From Stramenopiles sp. TOSAG23-6 (taxonomy: Eukaryota; Sar): a DNA stretch of 15,278 nucleotides. A model generated the notes under the pieces. The model was given only the letters and a program-made list of their open reading frames with translations. It was not told the DNA's origin and did not search any database. Shown one piece after another: positions 1 through 6,561 of the stretch. The position numbers were made by a program, and so were the translations under genes. Numbering within the stretch: position 1 is the stretch's first letter; each line of letters starts with the position of its first letter. The DNA lies in NCBI GenBank assembly GCA_900128565.1, contig LT636121.1:1-15278 (forward strand), given 5' to 3'.

Positions 1-54
1 GTACGAAAATTTGTACCTAACGATTTTTTTTTGAAATATTTTTCCGAAATACAT
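1..54 (+). repeat. Introner IE1 (3' part of an intron, cut by the window edge)
   Basis: The window opens inside a copy of the intron-like repeat. GTACGAAAATTTGTAC (1-16) is followed at once by CTAAC (17-21), a T run, and the shared tail TTTTTCCGAAATACAT ending at 54. The coding frame of the next exon is open from 55 and already matches the repeat module of the same protein there. The only AG dinucleotide in the first 81 bases is at 80-81, inside that coding sequence, so this copy seems to lack an AG acceptor. The donor lies outside the window. Confidence 0.75.
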
Positions 55-1750
55 GGTCAAAACGGGGATTTGCTCGGTCAGTTGGAATTATGGGAAGGTC
101 AATCCATCTCACAAGCAGTACAAGTTTTCTGTAGTAATAAAAATATCAATGCAAAGCAATGTGCATCTATCCTATCTAATATATGCGCATCAGAATCTTT
201 TGAATGTGGTGTTGTATGTATGTTTTAATTTTTTTGTATGAATTTTTTTTTCGTACGAAAGTTTGTACCTAACAATTTTTTTATGATTTTTTTTTGAAAT
301 ATTTTTCCAAAATACATTTAGTTTAGAAGTAAAAGGTCCACCAAAACTAAAGAAACCGATTCTAGGTTTTGAAGCAGGAAATGCTATAGAAAGAGCCGCT
401 GCTTTGAAAGAATGGGAAACACAAAAAAGAGAACCAATTGTACAGGGGGAATCCCAATTAGTACAAGGAGAAATTCTTGGTAGGTTAGAAATCCTAAGTG
501 GTCAAGAACCATCCAAAGTAATTGCTCACTTTTGCAAACTTCATGAACTCTCAGCTGCACATTGTAAGTGGATAATGCAAAAGGTTTGTGCAAATATTGG
601 AGGCGGAAATGGCGTTATTTGTAATACCCATTATCAAATCTATGACCTTAATGTCACTATAGCAGATGGATCTGTGGCTAAATTTGTATTACACTTAGGT
701 ATAGAACCTATTGATGCTGCGTGGACCTTTTGTGATTCTAATGGAGTGCCAAACGATTTCGCTCACCAACTTTTAGATAATATATGCAAAAGTGAAACAA
801 ATCCTGGAGGCGTAGTTTGTTCACGACGTCGTGTTGCGCAATATTCGCACGCTGTGGAATGGGCTTCTGGTGATGATTCAAATACTGGAGTCCTAGAATT
901 TAAAACAGAAGTAGCTATTTATGGTGGTGAAGAACCGATTGATGCGTTGTATCGAACATTTGTTGAAAAGGGATTACCTATGAACCGTCGATGGACATCT
1001 TTATTGAAATTATGCCAAATTTTTCAATGTAAAAGAGGCGATGCTTTACTTGCACAATTACCAGTTCAAAAGGAGGATAAGACAAAGACTCTAAAAATAT
1101 ATGAAGGTCACGAGCCTGTAGATCAAGTTTTTGCATTTGTGTTCAAACATGCTATGGAGAAGAATTTTGATATGATTATGGATACGGTGTGTAAAACAAA
1201 AAATGTTATTTGTCACCGAGCAGATGGACTACCAAAATTATTCGAATTACCGATTGTTTATTACAATGTTGAACATAAAGTAACCTGGTATGGCACAGCT
1301 GATCACTATGAATGTCGAACAACAGAGAGAGGTGAAGAATGTCGGCATCGCCTTTTGATACTTACTGAACAATTCTGTAACAAGTTTTTTAAGCCACCAG
1401 GAAATTGTGAAAGAGATATGATGAAAATGTTTTCTACACAATTAAAAAAAATTGATGCCAAAAACTGGAAAGGTAAACAATACTATAAAACTTTAGGGCT
1501 AAAAAAAGATGCTTCACCGTCAGCGATTGAAGAGGCCTACAGACGCGAATCTTTACGTACAACAGCTGATAGAGATCCAGATAGAAAATGGGAATTAGAA
1601 CAAGCTTACAAAACACTTGGGAATCCTGTGGATAGAGCTTTCTATGATCAGCCTTGTAAGAAGTTTGCTGGATTAGCAGGAATGTGTGCTAAAATGACAC
1701 CTGGTGGTGGAATGAATATTGAAGTCGGTCACCCAGATGCGGATGATTAA
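55..1750 (+). CDS. Cysteine-bearing repeat-module protein with C-terminal J-like domain (5' partial, exons 55-217 and 318-1750)
   Basis: I do not recognise a named family for the repeat part. About five modules of 50-80 residues recur with the pattern L-x-(L/I)-x-x-G-x-(E/Q)-P, then a helical stretch with F-C, then (I/V)-C, and often a closing G-V-(V/I)-C. They lie near 70-217, 460-620, 680-820, 890-1040 and 1090-1215. The C-terminus (about 1470-1650) resembles a J domain: YYKTLGLKKDAS, an AY helix, then a tyrosine near the end. The HPD motif that stimulates Hsp70 is replaced by TAD, so co-chaperone activity is doubtful. Paired cysteines would suit an oxidising compartment, but the N-terminus is missing and no signal peptide can be checked. 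The exon junction at 217/318 is inferred from introner boundaries. An alternative AG acceptor at 335 would read GVV-C-PPK instead of GVV-FSLEVKG. The gene ends 73 bp from the convergent DNAAF6-like gene. Confidence 0.7.
218..317 (+). repeat. Introner IE2 (intron in the repeat-module/J gene)
   Basis: It starts GTATGTTTT, has the core GTACGAAAGTTTGTAC at 253-268, CTAAC at 269-273, a T-rich tract and the tail TTTTTCCAAAATACAT ending at 317. Removing 218-317 keeps the frame (T joined to TT). A conventional intron 218-335 ending in AAAAG is also in frame, so this copy does not by itself show a non-AG end. Confidence 0.75.
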
Positions 1751-1823
1751 ATACGAATTTTAGGATAATTTTAGGATGATATGTTATTCTTTATAAAAAC
1801 TGAATTGTTTTATTTCTTGTTCT

Positions 1824-2408
1824 TTAGAAAAGATCTCGTTTGATAATGGGAAGAGTTACCGAAAGTTCTCCGTTTTCTGAGTTAAACTTTGCTTTCCCAT
1901 CTTTTTCGTGTACTTCATGGGGTAGAGCAAGTTTCAATCTATAATTTGCAGATTGTGCAATCAATACAGTACGAGTTACATCTAATTCTATATCACATAG
2001 CTTGCATCCGGGAAATCGAACAAGTACAACAATAAATTGACAGTCTGTTGACGACGGAGTAGACCCACTCATTCCCAGATACATATCCTCAGATGATACA
2101 TTCTGTTTATATTGAATTTTATACGGCGGACGAGGTCGTTGATCGGCAACATCAAGCTCTACATCAACTTTCTCGGGAATTTCATCATCTGCCCATATAT
2201 CTTTTGTATCAACTTTATTTTCTATTGTAACAACTTTACCCATCGCCGCGGCGTATTCATCGGGTTCATCTCTGTAGTTGTTCTGACCTACTGTAGCAGG
2301 GGAAAATTTTACTACTTGGTTATTTTCTGCATTGTTTGTAGCAATATTCTGTGCTCCCTGGATGAATGATGAAAGAGCTGAAATATCATTGGGTGAAGTG
2401 AATGCCAT
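1824..2408 (-). CDS. DNAAF6: DNAAF6/PIH1D3-type axonemal dynein assembly factor
   Basis: The 194-residue protein has the plan of the small PIH1D3/DNAAF6 family: a low-complexity acidic N-terminal half, then DIWADDEIPE, a 'PPYKIQYKQNVSSEDMYLGM' stretch, and a C-terminal CS-like beta domain ending ELSVTLPIIKRDLF. Human DNAAF6 has the same order of motifs (DIW..EEIPE, then an 'EDIFLGLS' box, then a CS domain) and similar length. Family members act in the cytoplasm with HSP90/R2TP-type complexes in pre-assembly of axonemal dynein arms, so the gene implies a motile flagellum. The open frame extends 26 codons upstream, to 2486. I chose the ATG at 2408 because the protein begins there with MAFTSPNDISALSSF and the upstream stretch looks like a 5' leader. 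No introner is present. It is convergent with the J-like gene and divergent from the PSI-domain gene. Confidence 0.88.
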   Translation of the reverse strand: MAFTSPNDISALSSFIQGAQNIATNNAENNQVVKFSPATVGQNNYRDEPDEYAAAMGKVVTIENKVDTKDIWADDEIPEKVDVELDVADQRPRPPYKIQYKQNVSSEDMYLGMSGSTPSSTDCQFIVVLVRFPGCKLCDIELDVTRTVLIAQSANYRLKLALPHEVHEKDGKAKFNSENGELSVTLPIIKRDLF

Positions 2409-2626
2409 CGTTTCAAATTTGAAGTGTTTTTCTGGGTCTTCTTCTTCACCATGTATAAGATACGAGAGAGAAACTGAGAAAAACAACGGAGTTAATTAAC
2501 GGTTTCAATTTCCGGTTTTCCGGTTTTGGGGGTTTTGTTTTCAAATTTGAAATTCAAAATCAATCGAATGAAAAACCGAAAGCAAGCCATTTGAAAATTT
2601 CAAAAAAATACTATTTTTGAAAAAAG
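2409..2626. promoter_or_regulatory. Short bidirectional intergenic region
   Basis: About 218 bp separate two divergent starts, so both promoters must lie here. The visible structure is a run of CCGGTTTT-like repeats (about 2510-2535) and T/A-rich sequence. No specific factor site can be named. Confidence 0.35.
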
Positions 2627-3154
2627 ATGATATACATATGGATTGTTTTACTGTTGCATTTTTCAGATGCGAAGCATACAATAACAAAAAGGCAATTAAG
2701 ATCTACAGTTAATATTGATTGTAACATGCGGAGTTGTACAGATTGTGTGCCGAATCGATCTTGTGGTTGGTGCGTTGATAGTGGTAGTTGTATGGTAGTA
2801 GGAAGCAAAGAAATTTGCCCTGGAGGTTGGGTTCAAATTGAATCAACATTCAGAGACAGTTTTATTATGCCTGCAGAAGATATGATAGCATTAAACGATA
2901 ATATTTATAAAAATTGCCAAGACCAAATAAGATTCCGAGAAATGAAACGAGCAGAATTAGTCCAACACGAAATTATTGACAACGCAAGAGATAGACTAGA
3001 ATATGAAAGTTGTTCCAGTTGCTATGGTGATTGGCCGCATTGTAATTGCGAGAAAAATAATCCTCCTGAAGATGATTTGGAACATTCTCTTCCTTTTACT
3101 GTATTACGTAACGATAGAGGTAATGCAATTAGTGCTAATTATATGACTAAATAA
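2627..3154 (+). CDS. Small secreted or lumenal PSI-domain protein
   Basis: The protein has 175 residues. Residues 1-15 (MIYIWIVLLLHFSDA) form a short hydrophobic signal peptide. Residues 32-65 follow a PSI (plexin-semaphorin-integrin) cysteine pattern: C-x3-C-x2-C-x5-C-G-W-C-x5-C, ending C-P-G-G-W. A charged helical middle follows (about 95-125), then a second Cys cluster (CSSCYGDWPHCNC, near 128-140). There is no C-terminal transmembrane segment and no ER-retrieval motif. PSI domains are small disulphide modules in extracellular or lumenal proteins, and nothing here says more about the role. The ATG at 2627 is used because the hydrophobic leader starts there; another in-frame ATG lies at 2638. 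The gene is intronless and ends 80 bp from the convergent RFC3. Confidence 0.72.
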   Translation: MIYIWIVLLLHFSDAKHTITKRQLRSTVNIDCNMRSCTDCVPNRSCGWCVDSGSCMVVGSKEICPGGWVQIESTFRDSFIMPAEDMIALNDNIYKNCQDQIRFREMKRAELVQHEIIDNARDRLEYESCSSCYGDWPHCNCEKNNPPEDDLEHSLPFTVLRNDRGNAISANYMTK

Positions 3155-3234
3155 ATTTCTTCACTTGTAGCATTTTATATAATAACTTTCGTTAAAATTC
3201 ATCACGAAAAATAAATACATACAATGAATCATAC

Positions 3235-4530
3235 TCAGAAACCCATATCTAAAAGGTATGCTTTGTAAATGGACATAAATTGAGCAACAAATGCTTCTAG
3301 ATGAAAAATTACTTTGCTCCCATTCTGCAAATTATCAGCATAGTGTGCTGCCCAACGGCAAACTTCTGGCTTTAAATCTCCATCAGTTTTCTTTAAAAGT
3401 TCGATCGTCAATTGTCGTAGAATAATATCTGCTGGAATACAATTCACTAAAAGTTCGTATAATTTCTTGCGTACTTCCAATAGACGACGAGGAGTCTGTT
3501 CACTCAAAATATCAGTAGCCAATACTGCAATAAACTGTTGCCAGTCAGAACGGGCAATCGGTTGAGTTTTTTCAAATGGGTAACATCTGACTCTGCAAGC
3601 CTCTATGGTTAGCAATGCTACACGCATATTACGTTCACTTTGACGAGAAACACGCATAGCAAGTTCTTCGGGTAGTTTTAATTGTTCACGACGGCACACT
3701 TCNGAAAGAACTTTGCAAAGATCTTCATCACTTGGAGCTGCAACACGAACAGCCAAGCAACGAGAACGAACAGGCTCAATAACACTTGATAAACTCGTGC
3801 ATATCAAAATTAGTCGACAAGATGCGGCATACTTCTCCATTGTTCTACGAAGAGCGTGCTGTGCTTCACGTGATAAACTGTCAACTTCAGTCAAAACTAA
3901 AACTTTGTACGCTGGTTTTGATTTTCCTGATTCAGTGGTTGTTGTGGAAGTATTTTGCTGCGCATTTAGCGATGCTAGAAGACCTAAAGAGCGATACTGT
4001 GCCATATCCTTGATAACTTCTTGAACTACAACACGATCATGGAACCCCGCATCTCCAGGGTTAAGCTCTGTGTGGTAGTTAGAACCGACGGAAGAAATCT
4101 CAACTTTTTTACCGGAAGGAGTTTTATACGACAATTGCTCAACTTTTGTTTTTGCAACACCAGGTCCAAATAATTCACGAAGTAGAGCATGTACGCGAGT
4201 CTTTTTGCCTGCACCAGAAGGTCCATAAAAAATCATATGTGGAATATCTCCTGTGGCTGCGAGGGTAATAAGTCGCTCGGATAACTCAGTATGGTAATCC
4301 ATCCTACCAAGACGTTTCGGTCGGTGCTTATCTAACCAAAGCTTTTTTGGGGTATATATGTAAATAAAAGTGCATCATGATAAGTATAACTTTCATTATT
4401 ACAAGAATATATTCTTTTGTGTATACTATTCGTGATATTCACGCCAAGACATCGTGAAAGATAAAGTTGATCTCGTAAGGTTAAAAAAGTGTGAAAGACA
4501 AAGATGATGTATGTGTATAATACGTACCAT
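3235..4530 (-). CDS. RFC3: Replication factor C subunit 3 (clamp loader small subunit; exons 4530-4528 and 4341-3235)
   Basis: An AAA+ clamp-loader subunit of the human RFC3/yeast Rfc5 type, which loads PCNA at primer-template junctions in the nucleus. The sequence shows Walker A GPSGAGKKT, the NYH(x)ELNPGDAG(x)DRVVVQE box, LTEVDSLSREAQHALRRTMEK and sensor 1, the RSRCLAVRV arginine-finger box, and the C-terminal collar ending HLEAFVAQFMSIYKAYL. An ATG at 4302 gives MDYHTEL, but the frame upstream reads LWLDKHRPKRLGR (4341-4303), the conserved RFC N-terminus, and has no ATG before a stop. An ATG at 4530-4528 followed directly by GTACGT, and an AAAAAAG acceptor before CTT at 4341, restore M-LWLDKHRPK. 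The total is then about 369 residues. The ambiguous base at 3703 falls in a TCN codon, which is Ser whatever the base. Confidence 0.9.
4342..4527 (-). other. Inferred GT-AG intron 1 of RFC3
   Basis: Read on the minus strand, it starts GTACGTATTA right after an ATG and ends CCCCAAAAAAG before the conserved LWLDKHRPK exon. It is 186 nt long. It does not contain the introner palindrome or the GTACCTAAC core. It shows that an ordinary AG-ending intron is plausible in this genome. Confidence 0.65.
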
Positions 4531-4873
4531 GATGAAAAATACTAGTCACGAAAATGCAATTAGTAGGGGGTGCTATTCAATGCAGAAGACTTGATGTCTA
4601 TATTGATATAGCTCTGGCTACTGTCGAATGAAATAGTCGAGATTTGTGGTGATTTTGAAAGACTTCAGGAGGGACTTCACTCTCTCGAGAGAATCATCGA
4701 TCGAAGGATATCGAATTTTTGATTGATTTTTGATTGATTTTTTTCGTTTGTTTCTGACCGCAATATAGTTACCCGGTACCCGCAAAAATAGAGTCACTCG
4801 TTTTTTATTGGCCAACACCTTCGAGACTTTTGTGTGTGAAAGTCTTTTTTAGTGACAATATTACTTTAACAGA
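4531..4873. promoter_or_regulatory. Divergent intergenic region between RFC3 and RRP41
   Basis: No convincing gene is seen in these 343 bp. The visible structure is a tandem T-rich repeat, TTTTTGATTGAT in near-perfect copies at about 4715-4742, and a short palindromic CTCTCGAGAG at 4680-4689. It must hold the promoters of both flanking genes. Confidence 0.4.
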
Positions 4874-5617
4874 ATGCGTAGAGAATATATCAATCTTGCT
4901 GGTCTCCGTACGGATGGTAGGCGACCACATGAGGTACGTAGAATCCGCACTCGTATGGGTGTCCTCCCTCATGCTGATGGCTCTGCGTACTTTCAAATTG
5001 GAATGTGTAAAGTCTTGTGCGCTGTCTTTGGCCCGCGTCAAGCTGTTCATAGAGGCCTTGAACTTCATGATCGCGCTATTGTAACATGTACCCACTCTTC
5101 AGCATCATTTAGCTCTACTGAATATCGAGAAAAACGTCGTGGTGGAACGGATCGTCATAGTATAGAAATCCAAGATACAGTTCAACAATGTTTTGCGACA
5201 GTTCTTCGTACGAAAATACACCCAAGATCACAGATAGACATTCAGCTTCAAGTTTTACAAACAGACGGTGGACAATTATGTGCATGCATAAATGCAGCTA
5301 CTCTTGCTCTGGCTGATGCTGGAATTCCTATGAATGATATGATCGTTGCATGCTCCGCTGGTGTGCTCGATGGAACTTTTGTCACGGATTTGAATTTTTT
5401 AGAGGAGTCATCGGGAAATCCTGTTGTCCCTATTGGCTTACTTGCTAGGTCAGATAAAATCTCTATGGTAAAAATGACGTCTAAAATACCACTTGAGAAG
5501 TTTGAAGAATTATTAAAGCAAGCACAAGGTGGATGTAGACAGATATATCAAATAATACAGGGTGTCGTTCGTGAGAGAGCAACAAGACTACTCAGTGCCA
5601 GAGGTATTGTTGGTTAG
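4874..5617 (+). CDS. EXOSC4: Exosome complex core subunit RRP41 (RNase PH fold)
   Basis: The 247-residue protein matches the RRP41/EXOSC4/Ski6 family in length and motifs: the N-terminal LAGLRTDGRRPHE, (RT)RMGVLPHADGSAYFQIG, the GTDRHSIEIQDTVQQCF helix, QLQVLQTDGGQLCACINAATLALADAGIPM, and CSAGVLDG. RRP41 is one of six RNase PH-like subunits of the ring through which RNA is threaded to Rrp44/Rrp6 in nuclear and cytoplasmic 3'-5' decay and processing; in most eukaryotes it is catalytically inactive. It is a single exon with no introner. The stop codon (5615-5617) lies inside a GGTTAGGGTTAGGGTTA telomere-type repeat, so the last residues and the stop may be a secondary end. The 3' end is duplicated downstream. 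Confidence 0.93.
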   Translation: MRREYINLAGLRTDGRRPHEVRRIRTRMGVLPHADGSAYFQIGMCKVLCAVFGPRQAVHRGLELHDRAIVTCTHSSASFSSTEYREKRRGGTDRHSIEIQDTVQQCFATVLRTKIHPRSQIDIQLQVLQTDGGQLCACINAATLALADAGIPMNDMIVACSAGVLDGTFVTDLNFLEESSGNPVVPIGLLARSDKISMVKMTSKIPLEKFEELLKQAQGGCRQIYQIIQGVVRERATRLLSARGIVG

Positions 5618-5648
5618 GGTTAGGGTTATACAGTCCATGGAAGAACAA
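5549..5648 (+). repeat. Tandem duplication, copy 1 (RRP41 3' end)
   Basis: This ~97-100 bp unit runs from CAAATAATACAGGGT to GGAAGAACAA. It is repeated next door: 5646-5682 carries its 5' part with a 4-bp difference (GGGTGTCGTTCG against GGGTTCG), and 6131-6190 carries its 3' 60 bp without a mismatch. The two halves of copy 2 are split by the TIR element. Confidence 0.9.
5612..5628 (+). repeat. Interstitial telomere-type repeat (TTAGGG)
   Basis: GGTTAGGGTTAGGGTTA, nearly three TTAGGG units, overlaps the RRP41 stop codon (TAG at 5615-5617). Confidence 0.9.
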
Positions 5649-5682
5649 ATAATACAGGGTTCGTGAGAGAGCAACAAGACTA
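5646..5682 (+). repeat. Tandem duplication, copy 2, 5' part
   Basis: CAAATAATACAGGGT, then TCGTGAGAGAGCAACAAGACTA, repeats the RRP41 coding sequence at 5549-5590. It stops at the TA where the element begins, and the rest of this copy resumes at 6131. Confidence 0.9.
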
Positions 5683-6130
5683 GGAAGTCGTCCCCCCTAT
5701 ACCGACCACTTTTGATTTTGTACGAAAATCCGTACCTAAGCAAAAATTCGCCAAAAAATCATGTTTCCTATTCCGACCACCCTTAGGTACGGATTTCTCT
5801 ATATCTTTTACTTCATATGAAATAGTGTATTCAACCTTGTGAAACTACATGATATTACTCACTGGGATACTAGTGCGCATGATAAATTGGAATACAATGT
5901 CTTAAAAGGCATTTATGCATTTCATTTTATGTTGTTTAGGATGATAATTACTCTTGCTGACTAAATATTTTGAAGGACTTTGCTAGAAATATTGTCAGAA
6001 AGTGCCAAAATATATAAGAACTTTTTTTTTTTTGATCGATATTTTACCGATCTGCGCATTAGGTACAAAATTTCGTACCAAAAAAAAGTGGTCGGTATAG
6101 GATTCGGTCGGAATAGTAAACACAACTTCC
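5683..6130. mobile_element. Non-autonomous TIR element (MITE-like), 448 bp, TA target duplication
   Basis: The ends are GGAAGT...ACTTCC, flanked by TA on both sides (5681-5682 and 6131-6132). Removing the element and one TA restores GACTACTCAG as in copy 1, which proves the insertion site. The inner inverted repeats are long: CCTATACCGACCACTTTT at 5696-5713 pairs with 6084-6101, and GTACGAAAATCCGTACCTAA at 5720-5739 pairs with the complement of 6059-6078. A second layer repeats the motif: CCTATTCCGACCAC at 5767-5780 and GGTCGGAATAG at 6106-6116. A local 15-bp inverted repeat joins 5726-5740 and 5782-5796. There is no transposase frame. The TA duplication fits Tc1/mariner-like elements, but the superfamily cannot be settled from this copy. 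Confidence 0.85.
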
Positions 6131-6190
6131 TACTCAGTGCCAGAGGTATTGTTGGTTAGGGTTAGGGTTATACAGTCCATGGAAGAACAA
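6131..6190 (+). repeat. Tandem duplication, copy 2, 3' part (with second TTAGGG repeat)
   Basis: These 60 bp are identical to 5589-5648. They include a second GGTTAGGGTTAGGGTTA at 6154-6170. The identity suggests a recent duplication, followed by insertion of the element into the second copy. Confidence 0.92.
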
Positions 6191-6561
6191 GAACAAAGAG
6201 ACGAGCCTCGTGTAGAGTATTTTTGTTAAATAGTGATAGTTTAACTCATGGTCTTGTTTATCTAAACTAATGTTATCATTCTATTTTTCATTCCTAACAT
6301 TTAAAATTTAAAAAGTTATAACTCCTTTTTGTTAGAAAAAAAAAAACTTGAAGAAGAGAGAATTTCTAAATTTTCGTGTTTTTTTCAAACTTTTTTTTTT
6401 TTTTTTTCTTGACCGTCGATCCAGCGATCAGCGCATTTTCGTTTTACCTCGTCCTACTTCTTAAACGTTTAACAGTATCTTATCAATAATACTGTCTTTT
6501 CTATTCGACAGTGCAACTACCATTGAGAGCTTGATTTTTACCTTGATTTGTACATAGAAGA
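6191..6561. other. Intergenic region upstream of the acylated unknown gene
   Basis: AT-rich sequence with a 17-nt T run (6391-6407) and an A run near 6341-6349. No ORF with recognisable content and no RNA gene are seen. It presumably holds the promoter of the gene starting at 6562. Confidence 0.4.

Noticed and set aside
79-81. CAG at 79-81 as acceptor of the first intron
   Set aside because: It would remove GDLLGQ, which matches the repeat module (GEILGR) of the same protein, while the frame is open from 55.
1824-2486. Start of the DNAAF6-like protein at 2486
   Set aside because: The extra 26 residues (MFFSVSLSYLIHGEEE...) do not resemble the family N-terminus; the ATG at 2408 gives the usual length.
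5683-6130. A transposase gene in the TIR element
   Set aside because: No open frame of useful length occurs on either strand within the 448 bp; the element is non-autonomous.
5612-6170. A true chromosome end
   Set aside because: The TTAGGG runs are only about 17 bp and unique coding sequence continues on both sides, so they are interstitial.
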